Program-made: the position numbers and the translations under genes | Notes under the pieces: generated by a model | The model's database searches: none | What the model was told of the DNA's origin: nothing | What the model saw: only the letters and a program-made list of their open reading frames with translations | NCBI GenBank assembly: GCA_020722805.1 | Contig: DYKA01000007.1 | Span: 1 to 37,580 of the forward strand | Length of the DNA stretch: 37,580 nt | Reading direction: 5' to 3' | Source: Vermiphilus sp. | GTDB taxonomy: Bacteria > Ratteibacteria > UBA8468 > B48-G9 > DTJG01 | Shown: positions 30,046-37,580 of the stretch, piece after piece | Layout of the letters: the number at the start of each line of letters is the position of its first letter | Position numbering within the stretch: position 1 is the stretch's first letter

Positions 30046-31244
30046 CGAGCAGAGAAAGAATAATCACTTCTCTGAAACACAGACAGCCGGATAAAATTCC
30101 TGTTGACCTCGGCGGCATGGACTCAACAGGGATTACTGCCGCCGCATATAACAAACTGAAGAAATATCTTGTTATGGAAACCGGCAGGACAAGGGTCTAT
30201 GACCCCTATCAGCAGGTGGCGGTTGTGGAAAGGGATGTTCTGGAAGTTATCGGTGCAGATGTAATCGGTATTTTTCCTGAACCGGAAAGATGGAAGGTAT
30301 CAAAACTTCCGGATGGTTCTTTTTGCGAAGTCCCAGAGAGGTGGAATGCAGTAACAATGCCGGATGGTTCACAGCAGGTCGTTGTTGATGAAAAAATAAT
30401 CGCAAAGAGACCGGCAGGGTCATGGTATTTTGAACCAGCCGACTATCCTCTTGCAGAAGCAAAATCAATAAGAGAGATTGAATCAAATATCTCTGTGTTT
30501 GAAAATTTTGACTGGCCGTTTTTCGTTGATGAAACAATTGAGCAGGTCGGCAAAAAAGCAAAACATCTTTATGAAACAACTGACTTCGCCCTGATGGGTA
30601 ATTTTGCTGTCCACATTTTTATGGGCGGTCAGATTCTCAGAGGGTTTGAACAGTTCATGGTTGATCTTGTCCTTGAACCGAAAATTGCTGAGTGTATTAT
30701 GGATAACCTTGTCCGTTCATACATAAAAAGATTTGAAAAATACAACACGCATGTCGGACCCTATGTGCAGATTGTAAATGTCAATGATGACCTTGGAACA
30801 CAGGAATCGTTGCAGGTTTCTCCTGAAACATATAGAAAACTGATTAAGCCATACCAGAAAAAGCTTTATCAATTTATCAAGGAAAAATTTGATGGGTACC
30901 TGTTTCTTCATTCTGATGGCTCTATCTATGACATTATACCGGACCTTATTGATATTGGAGTTGATATTATTAATCCTGTTCAGTTCTCAGCGAAAAACAT
31001 GGAATTGAAAAAACTGAAAAAGGAATTTGGCAAATATATTACGTTCTGGGGAGGCGGCTGTGATACCCAGCACATACTGCCTTATGCTGATATACAAACA
31101 ATTAAAGAACATGTCAAAAAATGCATTGAAACACTTTCCCCTTCTGGTGGGTTTGTTTTCTGCCAGATACATAACATTCAACCAGATGTCCCACCTGAAA
31201 ATATTATGGCAATGTACGAAGCAGTAAAAGAATATTATTCGTAA
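30042..31244 (+). CDS. Uroporphyrinogen decarboxylase (UroD/MtaA-like) family protein
   Basis: 400 aa. TSRERIITSLKHRQPDKIPVDLGGMDSTGI, LFLHSDGSIYDIIPDLIDIGVDIINPVQ, GGGCDTQHILPY, PPENIMAMYEAVKEY. Confidence 0.9.
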   Translation: MTSRERIITSLKHRQPDKIPVDLGGMDSTGITAAAYNKLKKYLVMETGRTRVYDPYQQVAVVERDVLEVIGADVIGIFPEPERWKVSKLPDGSFCEVPERWNAVTMPDGSQQVVVDEKIIAKRPAGSWYFEPADYPLAEAKSIREIESNISVFENFDWPFFVDETIEQVGKKAKHLYETTDFALMGNFAVHIFMGGQILRGFEQFMVDLVLEPKIAECIMDNLVRSYIKRFEKYNTHVGPYVQIVNVNDDLGTQESLQVSPETYRKLIKPYQKKLYQFIKEKFDGYLFLHSDGSIYDIIPDLIDIGVDIINPVQFSAKNMELKKLKKEFGKYITFWGGGCDTQHILPYADIQTIKEHVKKCIETLSPSGGFVFCQIHNIQPDVPPENIMAMYEAVKEYYS

Positions 31245-32422
31245 CGGGGAAAAAGATTTTCGTCAAAGACAACTGGTGCTCCGTTTTTCATCATACTCAT
31301 TTTCCCTGCTTCAATCACTGCTGTTGCTATGATTGCCTGAACCGGCAGTGGACGTGTTTTTTCAAACTCTGATATCAATTGTTTTGCTTTTTTTAGTGCG
31401 TTGTTTCCATCAAAAGAAATTGTTTCTTCAGTTATTCTTATGCAGTCATCAATTGCCTGAACAATGCTGTCTGCACCATAACCGAGGTACTCAGTTTTTT
31501 CAGGGTCATCCCGGTCAAGATATGGTTTGAAAAAATAGGGATTAAAAAGTTCATAACCGTTTTTTGTTGTTGTGAAGTTTGAATTCCTGTCTGCGTTATC
31601 AGCCCTGAATTCACCCTGTGTGCAGGTTATCTGAAAACCTTGATTTGAAAGGCACGGATTTGTTTCTGGAAGTATCCATGATGTCTGAAGATACTGAACT
31701 GCTCCATTACTCCAGACAATAAATACCTGACACGAATCAAAGGCATTAATACCACAAGAAACAAGAAACTTCTTCTGCCCTCTCGCAATAACCTTCAATG
31801 GCTCCAGACCTGTAACAAAATAAAACATGTCAATATAATGCGTCCCGAGATATTCAAGAGGAGAACTTCTTTCGCACCAGTTTCTGAAGTATTTCAATGG
31901 AATCTCTCTTCTTTGCTCGTGCCAGGCATGACAGCAAAGTGCTTCTCCCATTTCGCCTTTTCTGTATTTATACTGAAGAGCCCTGAGAGATAAATCGTGT
32001 CTCTTATGATAGTCGGTGAAAACATACACACCATTTTCCCTTGATAGATTTAGAATTTTTCTGGCATCTCTTACAGTCAAACACAGTGGCTTTTGAACAA
32101 TAACATGAAATCTTTTCTCAATGGCAAAAAGCGCCATTTCTGGATGAAGGTCATCTGGTGTTGCAATGATAACTATAGCCGGTCTTGATAGATCCTCAAT
32201 CGCTGTTTTCCATGCAGAAGGATTTTCATCTTCTTCCTGGGGGTATCCTTTAATTTCTGCGTCTGGAAACAGTACTGCCAGTTTTTGTATTGTAGTTCTT
32301 CTTCTTGAGGCAACAGCAATCTGTAAGATTTTACCCTTTCTTCTTTCCTGCAAAAGAACAGGCAGTATGAGCTGTTCTGTTATCATTCCGCCGCCGATAA
32401 TAAGAGCATTTAATTTAGTCAT
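31235..32422 (-). CDS. Gfo/Idh/MocA family oxidoreductase
   Basis: 395 aa. NALIIGGGMITEQLILPVL, VIIATPDDLHPEMALFAIEKRFHVIVQKPLCLTVRDA, and a C-terminal substrate-domain pattern. Confidence 0.87.
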   Translation of the reverse strand: MTKLNALIIGGGMITEQLILPVLLQERRKGKILQIAVASRRRTTIQKLAVLFPDAEIKGYPQEEDENPSAWKTAIEDLSRPAIVIIATPDDLHPEMALFAIEKRFHVIVQKPLCLTVRDARKILNLSRENGVYVFTDYHKRHDLSLRALQYKYRKGEMGEALCCHAWHEQRREIPLKYFRNWCERSSPLEYLGTHYIDMFYFVTGLEPLKVIARGQKKFLVSCGINAFDSCQVFIVWSNGAVQYLQTSWILPETNPCLSNQGFQITCTQGEFRADNADRNSNFTTTKNGYELFNPYFFKPYLDRDDPEKTEYLGYGADSIVQAIDDCIRITEETISFDGNNALKKAKQLISEFEKTRPLPVQAIIATAVIEAGKMSMMKNGAPVVFDENLFPRYE

Positions 32423-33950
32423 TTTGCTTCTTTAACTGAATCTTTAACATTGTGATTGAATGTGCAGGAAAATCCCACTGGAAACTGCCTGTCTTTATTT
32501 TTTCCTGACATTCCTCCATTTTCACAGTTTCTTTTCCAAAATCATTCACTGCATAGACATCAGGACCATCAATCACAGAAACAGAAACTGTGTTCCCATA
32601 ACTGTAGCCTCTAAGATCAACAGAGGTGGTCAGGTCTTTCTCTGGATGACGGTTAACAACAATGATGGTCAATTTATTCGTTTCAGAGTCATATGTTGCT
32701 GATACATCCAGATAAGGTACATTATGCATTTCAGGAACATTTCTTTCATCAATCTGAAAACTATCCTTATCAACATCAAATGTAGGCCAAGGAAAATAGC
32801 GATAGTCCTTGCAGGAAAAGGTTTCACTCCATACATCAGGTGAAAGCACAGTATCTCCTGTTTCATTTGCAAAAAGAACAAATGGATAATAAATGGTTTG
32901 TCTCACAAGGGCATCCTTTCTTGTCCGCATCAGACCAAGACAATTAACAAGCATTGATTGGTGCGTGAAATCAAGTGTCCTGCAAAATCTAAGCAGCAGG
33001 TTCATTGAACTTGCAAATACGAGAGCGTCTTTCAGGTTATATACCTCATCAAGGTCATCCTTGTGTCCTTTTCTGTACCAAATGCCCCATTCCGAAAGAG
33101 CCAGACCAATCCTGTGGTTTGTGCGTTTCTCTTCAGAGATCTTTATGATGTCATCCTCCATTTTTTTAAGATGGTCAGCAATCGTAAAAACCTGTCCGAA
33201 TGAGTCAAAATATTCATGCCTTCCAATATAAACATGCACAGATATGTCGTCAATATAATCCCGGGCAGAATTCAGAATAATTCTGTCCCAGTCAGGGTTA
33301 TGTTTTCCCATTCCAACAGCGATAATCCTGATTGATGGATCAACTCGTTTCATTGCTTTTGAAAACTCTGACAGTACCTGACTGTATTGAACGGCACTTT
33401 TTGTTCCAATCTGCCAGTCGCCATATATTTCATTGCCTATTTCCCAATACCTTACATTGAATGGTTGTTGACTTCCATTTTCCTTGCGAAGATTTGCATA
33501 AAAAGTATTTCCGGAACTATTGCAGTATTCCACCCAGTTTGCTGCCTCAAGTGCGGTTCCATTGCCTGCATTTACAGTTATATACGGCTGGGTACCAACC
33601 TTTCTGCAAAACCTGATATATTCATCTGTGCCAAAAAGATTGCTCTCTTCCCGTGTTATATCATCAGCATATGATAGTTTTCTTTTTCTGTTTTCCTGTT
33701 TTCCTGTTCCGTCAATCCAGTGATACCATGACGAAAAATTTCCACCAGGCCATCTTACGGTTCCTGGCTTCAGCCTTTTTATTTCATTAAGAACATCCTT
33801 TCTAAAACCGTTTTCATCAGCAAGAGGTGAATCAGGATCAAAGATTCCTGGATAAAGGCACTGATGAACATGCTCAAGAAAAGAACCAAAAAGATGAGGG
33901 TTCTTCTTCCCGATAATTTTTGAAGAATCAACAATAATATATGACTTCAT
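32415..33950 (-). CDS. Alpha-L-arabinofuranosidase, GH51-like
   Basis: 511 aa. GSFLEHVHQCLYPGIFDPDSPLADENGFRKDVLNEIKRLKPGTVRWPGGNFSSWYHWIDGTG, acid/base region RYWEIGNEIYGDWQIG, nucleophile region GLALSEWGIWYR. Confidence 0.92.
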   Translation of the reverse strand: MKSYIIVDSSKIIGKKNPHLFGSFLEHVHQCLYPGIFDPDSPLADENGFRKDVLNEIKRLKPGTVRWPGGNFSSWYHWIDGTGKQENRKRKLSYADDITREESNLFGTDEYIRFCRKVGTQPYITVNAGNGTALEAANWVEYCNSSGNTFYANLRKENGSQQPFNVRYWEIGNEIYGDWQIGTKSAVQYSQVLSEFSKAMKRVDPSIRIIAVGMGKHNPDWDRIILNSARDYIDDISVHVYIGRHEYFDSFGQVFTIADHLKKMEDDIIKISEEKRTNHRIGLALSEWGIWYRKGHKDDLDEVYNLKDALVFASSMNLLLRFCRTLDFTHQSMLVNCLGLMRTRKDALVRQTIYYPFVLFANETGDTVLSPDVWSETFSCKDYRYFPWPTFDVDKDSFQIDERNVPEMHNVPYLDVSATYDSETNKLTIIVVNRHPEKDLTTSVDLRGYSYGNTVSVSVIDGPDVYAVNDFGKETVKMEECQEKIKTGSFQWDFPAHSITMLKIQLKKQND

Positions 33951-34210
33951 TCCTGCCCCTTGTTAGGAAGATACAATAATACAGTATGCTATATCAATTT
34001 TCTTTTTCATTCAAGTTTTTCAAGGCAACCTGTCCGGATCAGCAGACCAACTCCTATGTCACAACAACTCATCATTTCTTAGAATGAAACTCTCCGAGAG
34101 CAGACTACGTTGACATTTACCTCCCGCATATCCAGCATATCATGGTTAAACCAGTTCACATAGGTAAGAAAGGACAGAATTGAAAGCAGATAATCTATTT
34201 GTATTTTTCA

Positions 34211-34235
34211 ATCGTCAAATATTTGATGATATAAT
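34211..34235 (+). promoter_or_regulatory. Candidate promoter with operator-like palindrome upstream of the TlpA-GspE/PilB pair
   Basis: ATCGTCAAAT|ATTTGATGAT is a 20-bp palindrome with one mismatched pair. It abuts a TATAAT -10 box (34230-34235) and fills the 17-nt spacer after a weak TTCAAT -35. Confidence 0.45.
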
Positions 34236-34265
34236 TTAACGGAAGACCCAACAGGGAGGAGGAAT

Positions 34266-34751
34266 ATGAAGATAATGAAGGAATTGGTGATTTTGATGGC
34301 TGCAGTAATTATCAGTGGTTTTCTTGCCTATGCTGCAACGAAGGCGCCTGATTTCAAGTTGACTGACACCCAGGGAAAACAGATAACGCTTTCTGGTCTG
34401 AAAGGGAAGGTCGTTGTTTTGAACTTCTGGGCAACATGGTGTCCGCCATGCAAAGCAGAAATTCCCGATTTTGTAAAGACATATGAAAAATACAAAAACA
34501 AGGGCCTCGTGATTATCAGTGTTGCTGTCAACAGCAAGATTAATGATGTAAAGGAATTTGTTAAACAATACAAAATCACATATCCTGTGGCAATGTCTGA
34601 CAACAACATTGAACAGGTATACGGCGGAATCAATGCTATTCCGACAACATTCATCATTGATAAACAGGGTAATCTTGTGCCTGGCGGAAAGAAAATCGGA
34701 ATGTTTATGAAAGGTGAACTTGAAAAAGTTGTTGCACCTCTTCTAAAATAA
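34266..34751 (+). CDS. TlpA/ResA-like thiol-disulfide oxidoreductase (secreted or membrane-anchored)
   Basis: 161 aa. N-terminal hydrophobic segment, KVVVLNFWATWCPPCKAEIPDF active site, cis-Pro AIPTTFIIDKQG. SD GGGAGGAGG. Confidence 0.93.
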   Translation: MKIMKELVILMAAVIISGFLAYAATKAPDFKLTDTQGKQITLSGLKGKVVVLNFWATWCPPCKAEIPDFVKTYEKYKNKGLVIISVAVNSKINDVKEFVKQYKITYPVAMSDNNIEQVYGGINAIPTTFIIDKQGNLVPGGKKIGMFMKGELEKVVAPLLK

Positions 34752-36430
34752 TGGACAATCATCCTGCAATAAAAAAACTTATTGAGGTTCTCGGGTTCTC
34801 GCAGGAACAGATTGAGCTTGTCCTCAAAGAAAAACAGAGGACAGGTGCTCCTTTCGGCTATCTTCTTGTTAGATTTGGACTTATGAATTCTGAGGCATGG
34901 TATGAGTTTGTGCTTCACAGGTTTCATATCCCGATAATCAATCTTGAGGAGATGCAGATTGAAAAAGAAGTGCTTCACTCTTTACCTGAATTTACCTGCA
35001 GAAAATATCAGGCAATTCCAATATTCAAATCAAGGAGCAAACTTGTGTGTGGTATGGTTGATCCCCTTGACGATGAAACGTTGGAGCAGATAAAAAAGAT
35101 TTCAGGACTTGAGGTTGAAACCCGCCTTGTTAAAGAGGCTGATTTGAGAAAAAGTTTTGATAAATATTTTTCACAGGTCGGTCTTGATGTTATCAGTCCA
35201 GTAAGCCAGTCATCTGAAAAGTTTTATGAGCCGATAAAACTAAGAGAACTTGACAGAGAGGCAACTGCTGAAAGCACCGTTGCTTCAATGATTGAACAGG
35301 CAATTGACCTCAAGGCAACAGACATACATTTTGAGATTGAAGAAGACGGTGCACGGCTGAGATACAGAATAAACGGACTTCTGTATGAATTTCCGCCTCC
35401 GCCGATTGAGCTGTATCCGCCGATTGTTTCTCATATCAAGGTTCTCTCAAACCTTGATATCTCTGAAAAAAGAGTGCCGCAGGATGGATATTTCAAGACA
35501 AGGGTCGGTGGTAGAAGTGTGGACTTAAGGGTTTCAACCTTTCCAACAATATTTGGAGAAATGGTCGCACTCAGGGTTCTTGATAAATCAAACATTATCA
35601 CAGGCCTTGAACAGCTGGGATTCTTACCTGAAACACTGCACAGATGGAGAATGCTTCTTGATGAACCGTACGGAATGCTTCTTGTTACAGGTCCCACTGG
35701 TTCCGGAAAAACCACAACATTGTACTCTTCCCTGAATGAAATTGATAATGTCCACAAGAAGGTTATTACTGTTGAAGATCCTGTTGAGTATCATCTTAAA
35801 AATATTGACCAGATTCAGATAAACCAGAAGGCGGGTCTGACATTTGCGGTTGCGCTTCGTTCAATTCTCAGGCAGGACCCGAATGTTGTTATGATTGGCG
35901 AAATAAGAGACCTGAATAGCGCTTCAATCGCATTCAGAGCAGCACAAACAGGTCAGCTTGTTCTTGCCACCTTGCACACAAACACTGCTCCAGGAGCGGT
36001 TATACGACTTCTTGATATGGGTGTAGAATCCTATCTTCTTGCATCCTCTCTTATTGGAGTATTGAGTCAGCGGCTTGTAAGAACAATATGTCCAAACTGC
36101 AAGGAGGTTTACAGACCAATGGATGAGGAAGTCAAAGAATTGAGTGTTGAACTTATCGGAAAAGACATAAGGTTTTATAGAGGGAAGGGTTGCCACCTCT
36201 GCAAGGGAACCGGTTATGGAGGAAGAACAGGCCTTCATGAACTCATGATTATGAACGAGGAATTAAGAAGGATGACAATGAGAGACCCTTCCACAAACAC
36301 CCTTACTTCAATTGCGAGAAAATTTGGTATGAAGACCCTAAGGGAAGATGGTATTCAAAAGGTTATTCAGGGAATAACAACAATCTCTGAGGTTCTTTAT
36401 GCAACAAAGAAAGATACAGATGAAAGATAG
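34751..36430 (+). CDS. GspE/PilB family type II secretion / type IV pilus assembly ATPase
   Basis: 559 aa. N-terminal T2SSE_N-like domain, Walker A GPTGSGKTTTLYSSL, ATDIHFEIEEDGARLRYRI, RSILRQDPNVVMIGEIRD, and a C-x2-C...C-x2-C zinc motif (CPNC...CHLC). Confidence 0.95.
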   Translation: MDNHPAIKKLIEVLGFSQEQIELVLKEKQRTGAPFGYLLVRFGLMNSEAWYEFVLHRFHIPIINLEEMQIEKEVLHSLPEFTCRKYQAIPIFKSRSKLVCGMVDPLDDETLEQIKKISGLEVETRLVKEADLRKSFDKYFSQVGLDVISPVSQSSEKFYEPIKLRELDREATAESTVASMIEQAIDLKATDIHFEIEEDGARLRYRINGLLYEFPPPPIELYPPIVSHIKVLSNLDISEKRVPQDGYFKTRVGGRSVDLRVSTFPTIFGEMVALRVLDKSNIITGLEQLGFLPETLHRWRMLLDEPYGMLLVTGPTGSGKTTTLYSSLNEIDNVHKKVITVEDPVEYHLKNIDQIQINQKAGLTFAVALRSILRQDPNVVMIGEIRDLNSASIAFRAAQTGQLVLATLHTNTAPGAVIRLLDMGVESYLLASSLIGVLSQRLVRTICPNCKEVYRPMDEEVKELSVELIGKDIRFYRGKGCHLCKGTGYGGRTGLHELMIMNEELRRMTMRDPSTNTLTSIARKFGMKTLREDGIQKVIQGITTISEVLYATKKDTDER

Positions 36431-36573
36431 AATCTCCTGTTCCAGATTGAAAAAGTTCCTCCATTTTTGTAAAGCAATGAAGGTCTAAGACTTCCTTCAA
36501 TCCCTCATGGGAAAAAAGGATAAACAATAGAGAAATACCAGTGTAAGGAAAACGAAAGTAAGGAGAAATATCT

Positions 36574-37284
36574 ATGTCAAATGAGTTTATTGCTCTGGCC
36601 TCAACAGCGGCAACCCTGGGATTCATTCACACTGTACTTGGACCCGACCACTATCTGCCTTTTATTGTACTTGCAAAGGCAAGAAAGTGGAATAAGGGAA
36701 AAACATCGTTGATTACTCTTTTGTGCGGCATCGGACATGTGCTGAGCTCTATTATCCTGGGGCTTGCAGGTATCGCACTGGGAATCGCTGTTTTTAGACT
36801 TGAATCCGTTGAATCCTTCAGGGGTGAACTGGCTGAATGGTTTCTAATCATTTTCGGATTTACGTATTTTATCTGGGGGATATACAGAGTACTGCGAGGC
36901 AAATCCCACGAACATTTCCACCTGCACGAGACAGGCAATGCACATCTGCACCCTCACAAACGTATCGGAGACCATCTTCACATTCACAATTCAGAAACAA
37001 AATCTTTGACCCCATGGATTTTGTTCATAATATTTGTCTTTGGTCCCTGTGAACCGCTAATTCCACTTGTGATGTATCCAGCAGCAAGGGGCAATATGAT
37101 TCAGGTAACTATGGTCGCATTAATCTTTGGATTTGTAACCATTACAACCATGCTCACAGTGGTTTTGATTTCATTTTATGGACTAACAAAACTCCCATTT
37201 CATAAACTTGAAAAATACTCCCACGCATTGGCTGGACTCATCATTTTTCTTTGTGGTGCAGCTGTAAAATTTTTAGGTCTGTGA
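36574..37284 (+). CDS. Polytopic membrane protein with His-rich loop (NicO/UreH/TauE-SafE-like metal transporter candidate)
   Basis: 236 aa. Multiple TMs with FIHTVLGPDHYLPFIVLAKARKW and a His-rich loop HEHFHLHETGNAHLHPHKRIGDHLHIHN, then FGPCEPLIPLVMYPA. Confidence 0.7.
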   Translation: MSNEFIALASTAATLGFIHTVLGPDHYLPFIVLAKARKWNKGKTSLITLLCGIGHVLSSIILGLAGIALGIAVFRLESVESFRGELAEWFLIIFGFTYFIWGIYRVLRGKSHEHFHLHETGNAHLHPHKRIGDHLHIHNSETKSLTPWILFIIFVFGPCEPLIPLVMYPAARGNMIQVTMVALIFGFVTITTMLTVVLISFYGLTKLPFHKLEKYSHALAGLIIFLCGAAVKFLGL

Positions 37285-37462
37285 TATAAAAACTGGTTAT
37301 CTCTGATTTTCACCCGATAATACCCAATCATAAATGCTACCTGAAGGCACAAAGTAGCAAAGGCGCAGAGTGAGTAAACATCATTGTTTGGCCTTTTTCT
37401 TCTACCCTAATTCTCCCTGTTTCTTCATATCCCTTTAACTCCTTCCTTTTATACCTCTTTCC

Positions 37463-37480
37463 CCCTCTTTGTAAAGAGGG
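37463..37480. repeat. Perfect inverted repeat, possibly part of a dispersed intergenic palindrome
   Basis: CCCTCTTT-GT-AAAGAGGG in the context ccCCCTCTTTGTAAAGAGGGcgggggag, in the non-coding tail of the window. Confidence 0.4.
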
Positions 37481-37580
37481 CGGGGGAGATTTATTTCTCC
37501 TATGTTAAAAGTCAAAAAACTCTACTCTAAACGCATTTTACCCTGACCTAAAGTAATCTAACTTCATTACAGACAAGTAC

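Noticed and set aside
34328-34978. 216-aa minus-strand ORF overlapping TlpA and GspE
   Set aside because: Antisense to two strongly recognisable genes. No SD or recognisable motifs.
36470-36510. Hairpin TGAAGG...CCTTCA after the GspE/PilB gene as a terminator
   Set aside because: Only a 6-bp stem and no following T tract.
1-37580. CRISPR arrays, tRNA/rRNA genes, transposases, phage or defence islands
   Set aside because: No regularly spaced repeats, cloverleaf-like sequences, transposase motifs or known defence domains were seen by eye. A tRNAscan, CRISPR-finder and HMM run would be needed to exclude them formally.

Overview
This is a gene-dense chromosomal window of about 37.6 kb from a Gram-negative bacterium. 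The lpxB, TolC and MsbA-like genes imply an outer membrane. The lineage looks like an uncultured carbohydrate-fermenting group (low-confidence guess). Main blocks: (1) 0-4.1 kb, a carbohydrate-associated cluster with a UroD/MtaA-like protein, a secreted esterase split by one in-frame TGA, a sugar isomerase with an apparent internal deletion, and an AraD-like class II aldolase/epimerase. (2) 4.1-8.4 kb, a minus-strand tolC-lpxB-msbA-like operon. (3) 8.5-16.7 kb, a decayed YbgC-type thioesterase relic, a flavodoxin, a 1334-codon secreted glycosidase-like protein whose natural start looks like ATA, a beta-CASP metallo-beta-lactamase protein, an NAD-dependent sugar epimerase and an SGNH hydrolase. 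(4) 16.7-19.2 kb, a minus-strand LsrF/DhnA-like aldolase, RPE-like epimerase and SDR operon. (5) 19.4-28.2 kb, a complete V/A-type ATPase operon in the order G/H-C-I-K-F-E-A-B-D, followed by a universal stress protein. (6) 28.2-34 kb, a PEBP-like protein, two Gfo/Idh/MocA oxidoreductases, a second UroD-like protein and a GH51 arabinofuranosidase. (7) 34.2-37.3 kb, a TlpA-like thioredoxin coupled to a GspE/PilB-type ATPase, and a membrane transporter with a His-rich loop. I saw no tRNA, rRNA, CRISPR array or intact transposon. No new defence or mobile system is evident. The best leads are the candidate sugar-phosphate pathway (LsrF-RPE-SDR), the uncharacterised large secreted glycosidase-like protein, the HxDG-variant UroD-like proteins next to sugar enzymes, and the cluster of gene lesions in the first 10 kb.
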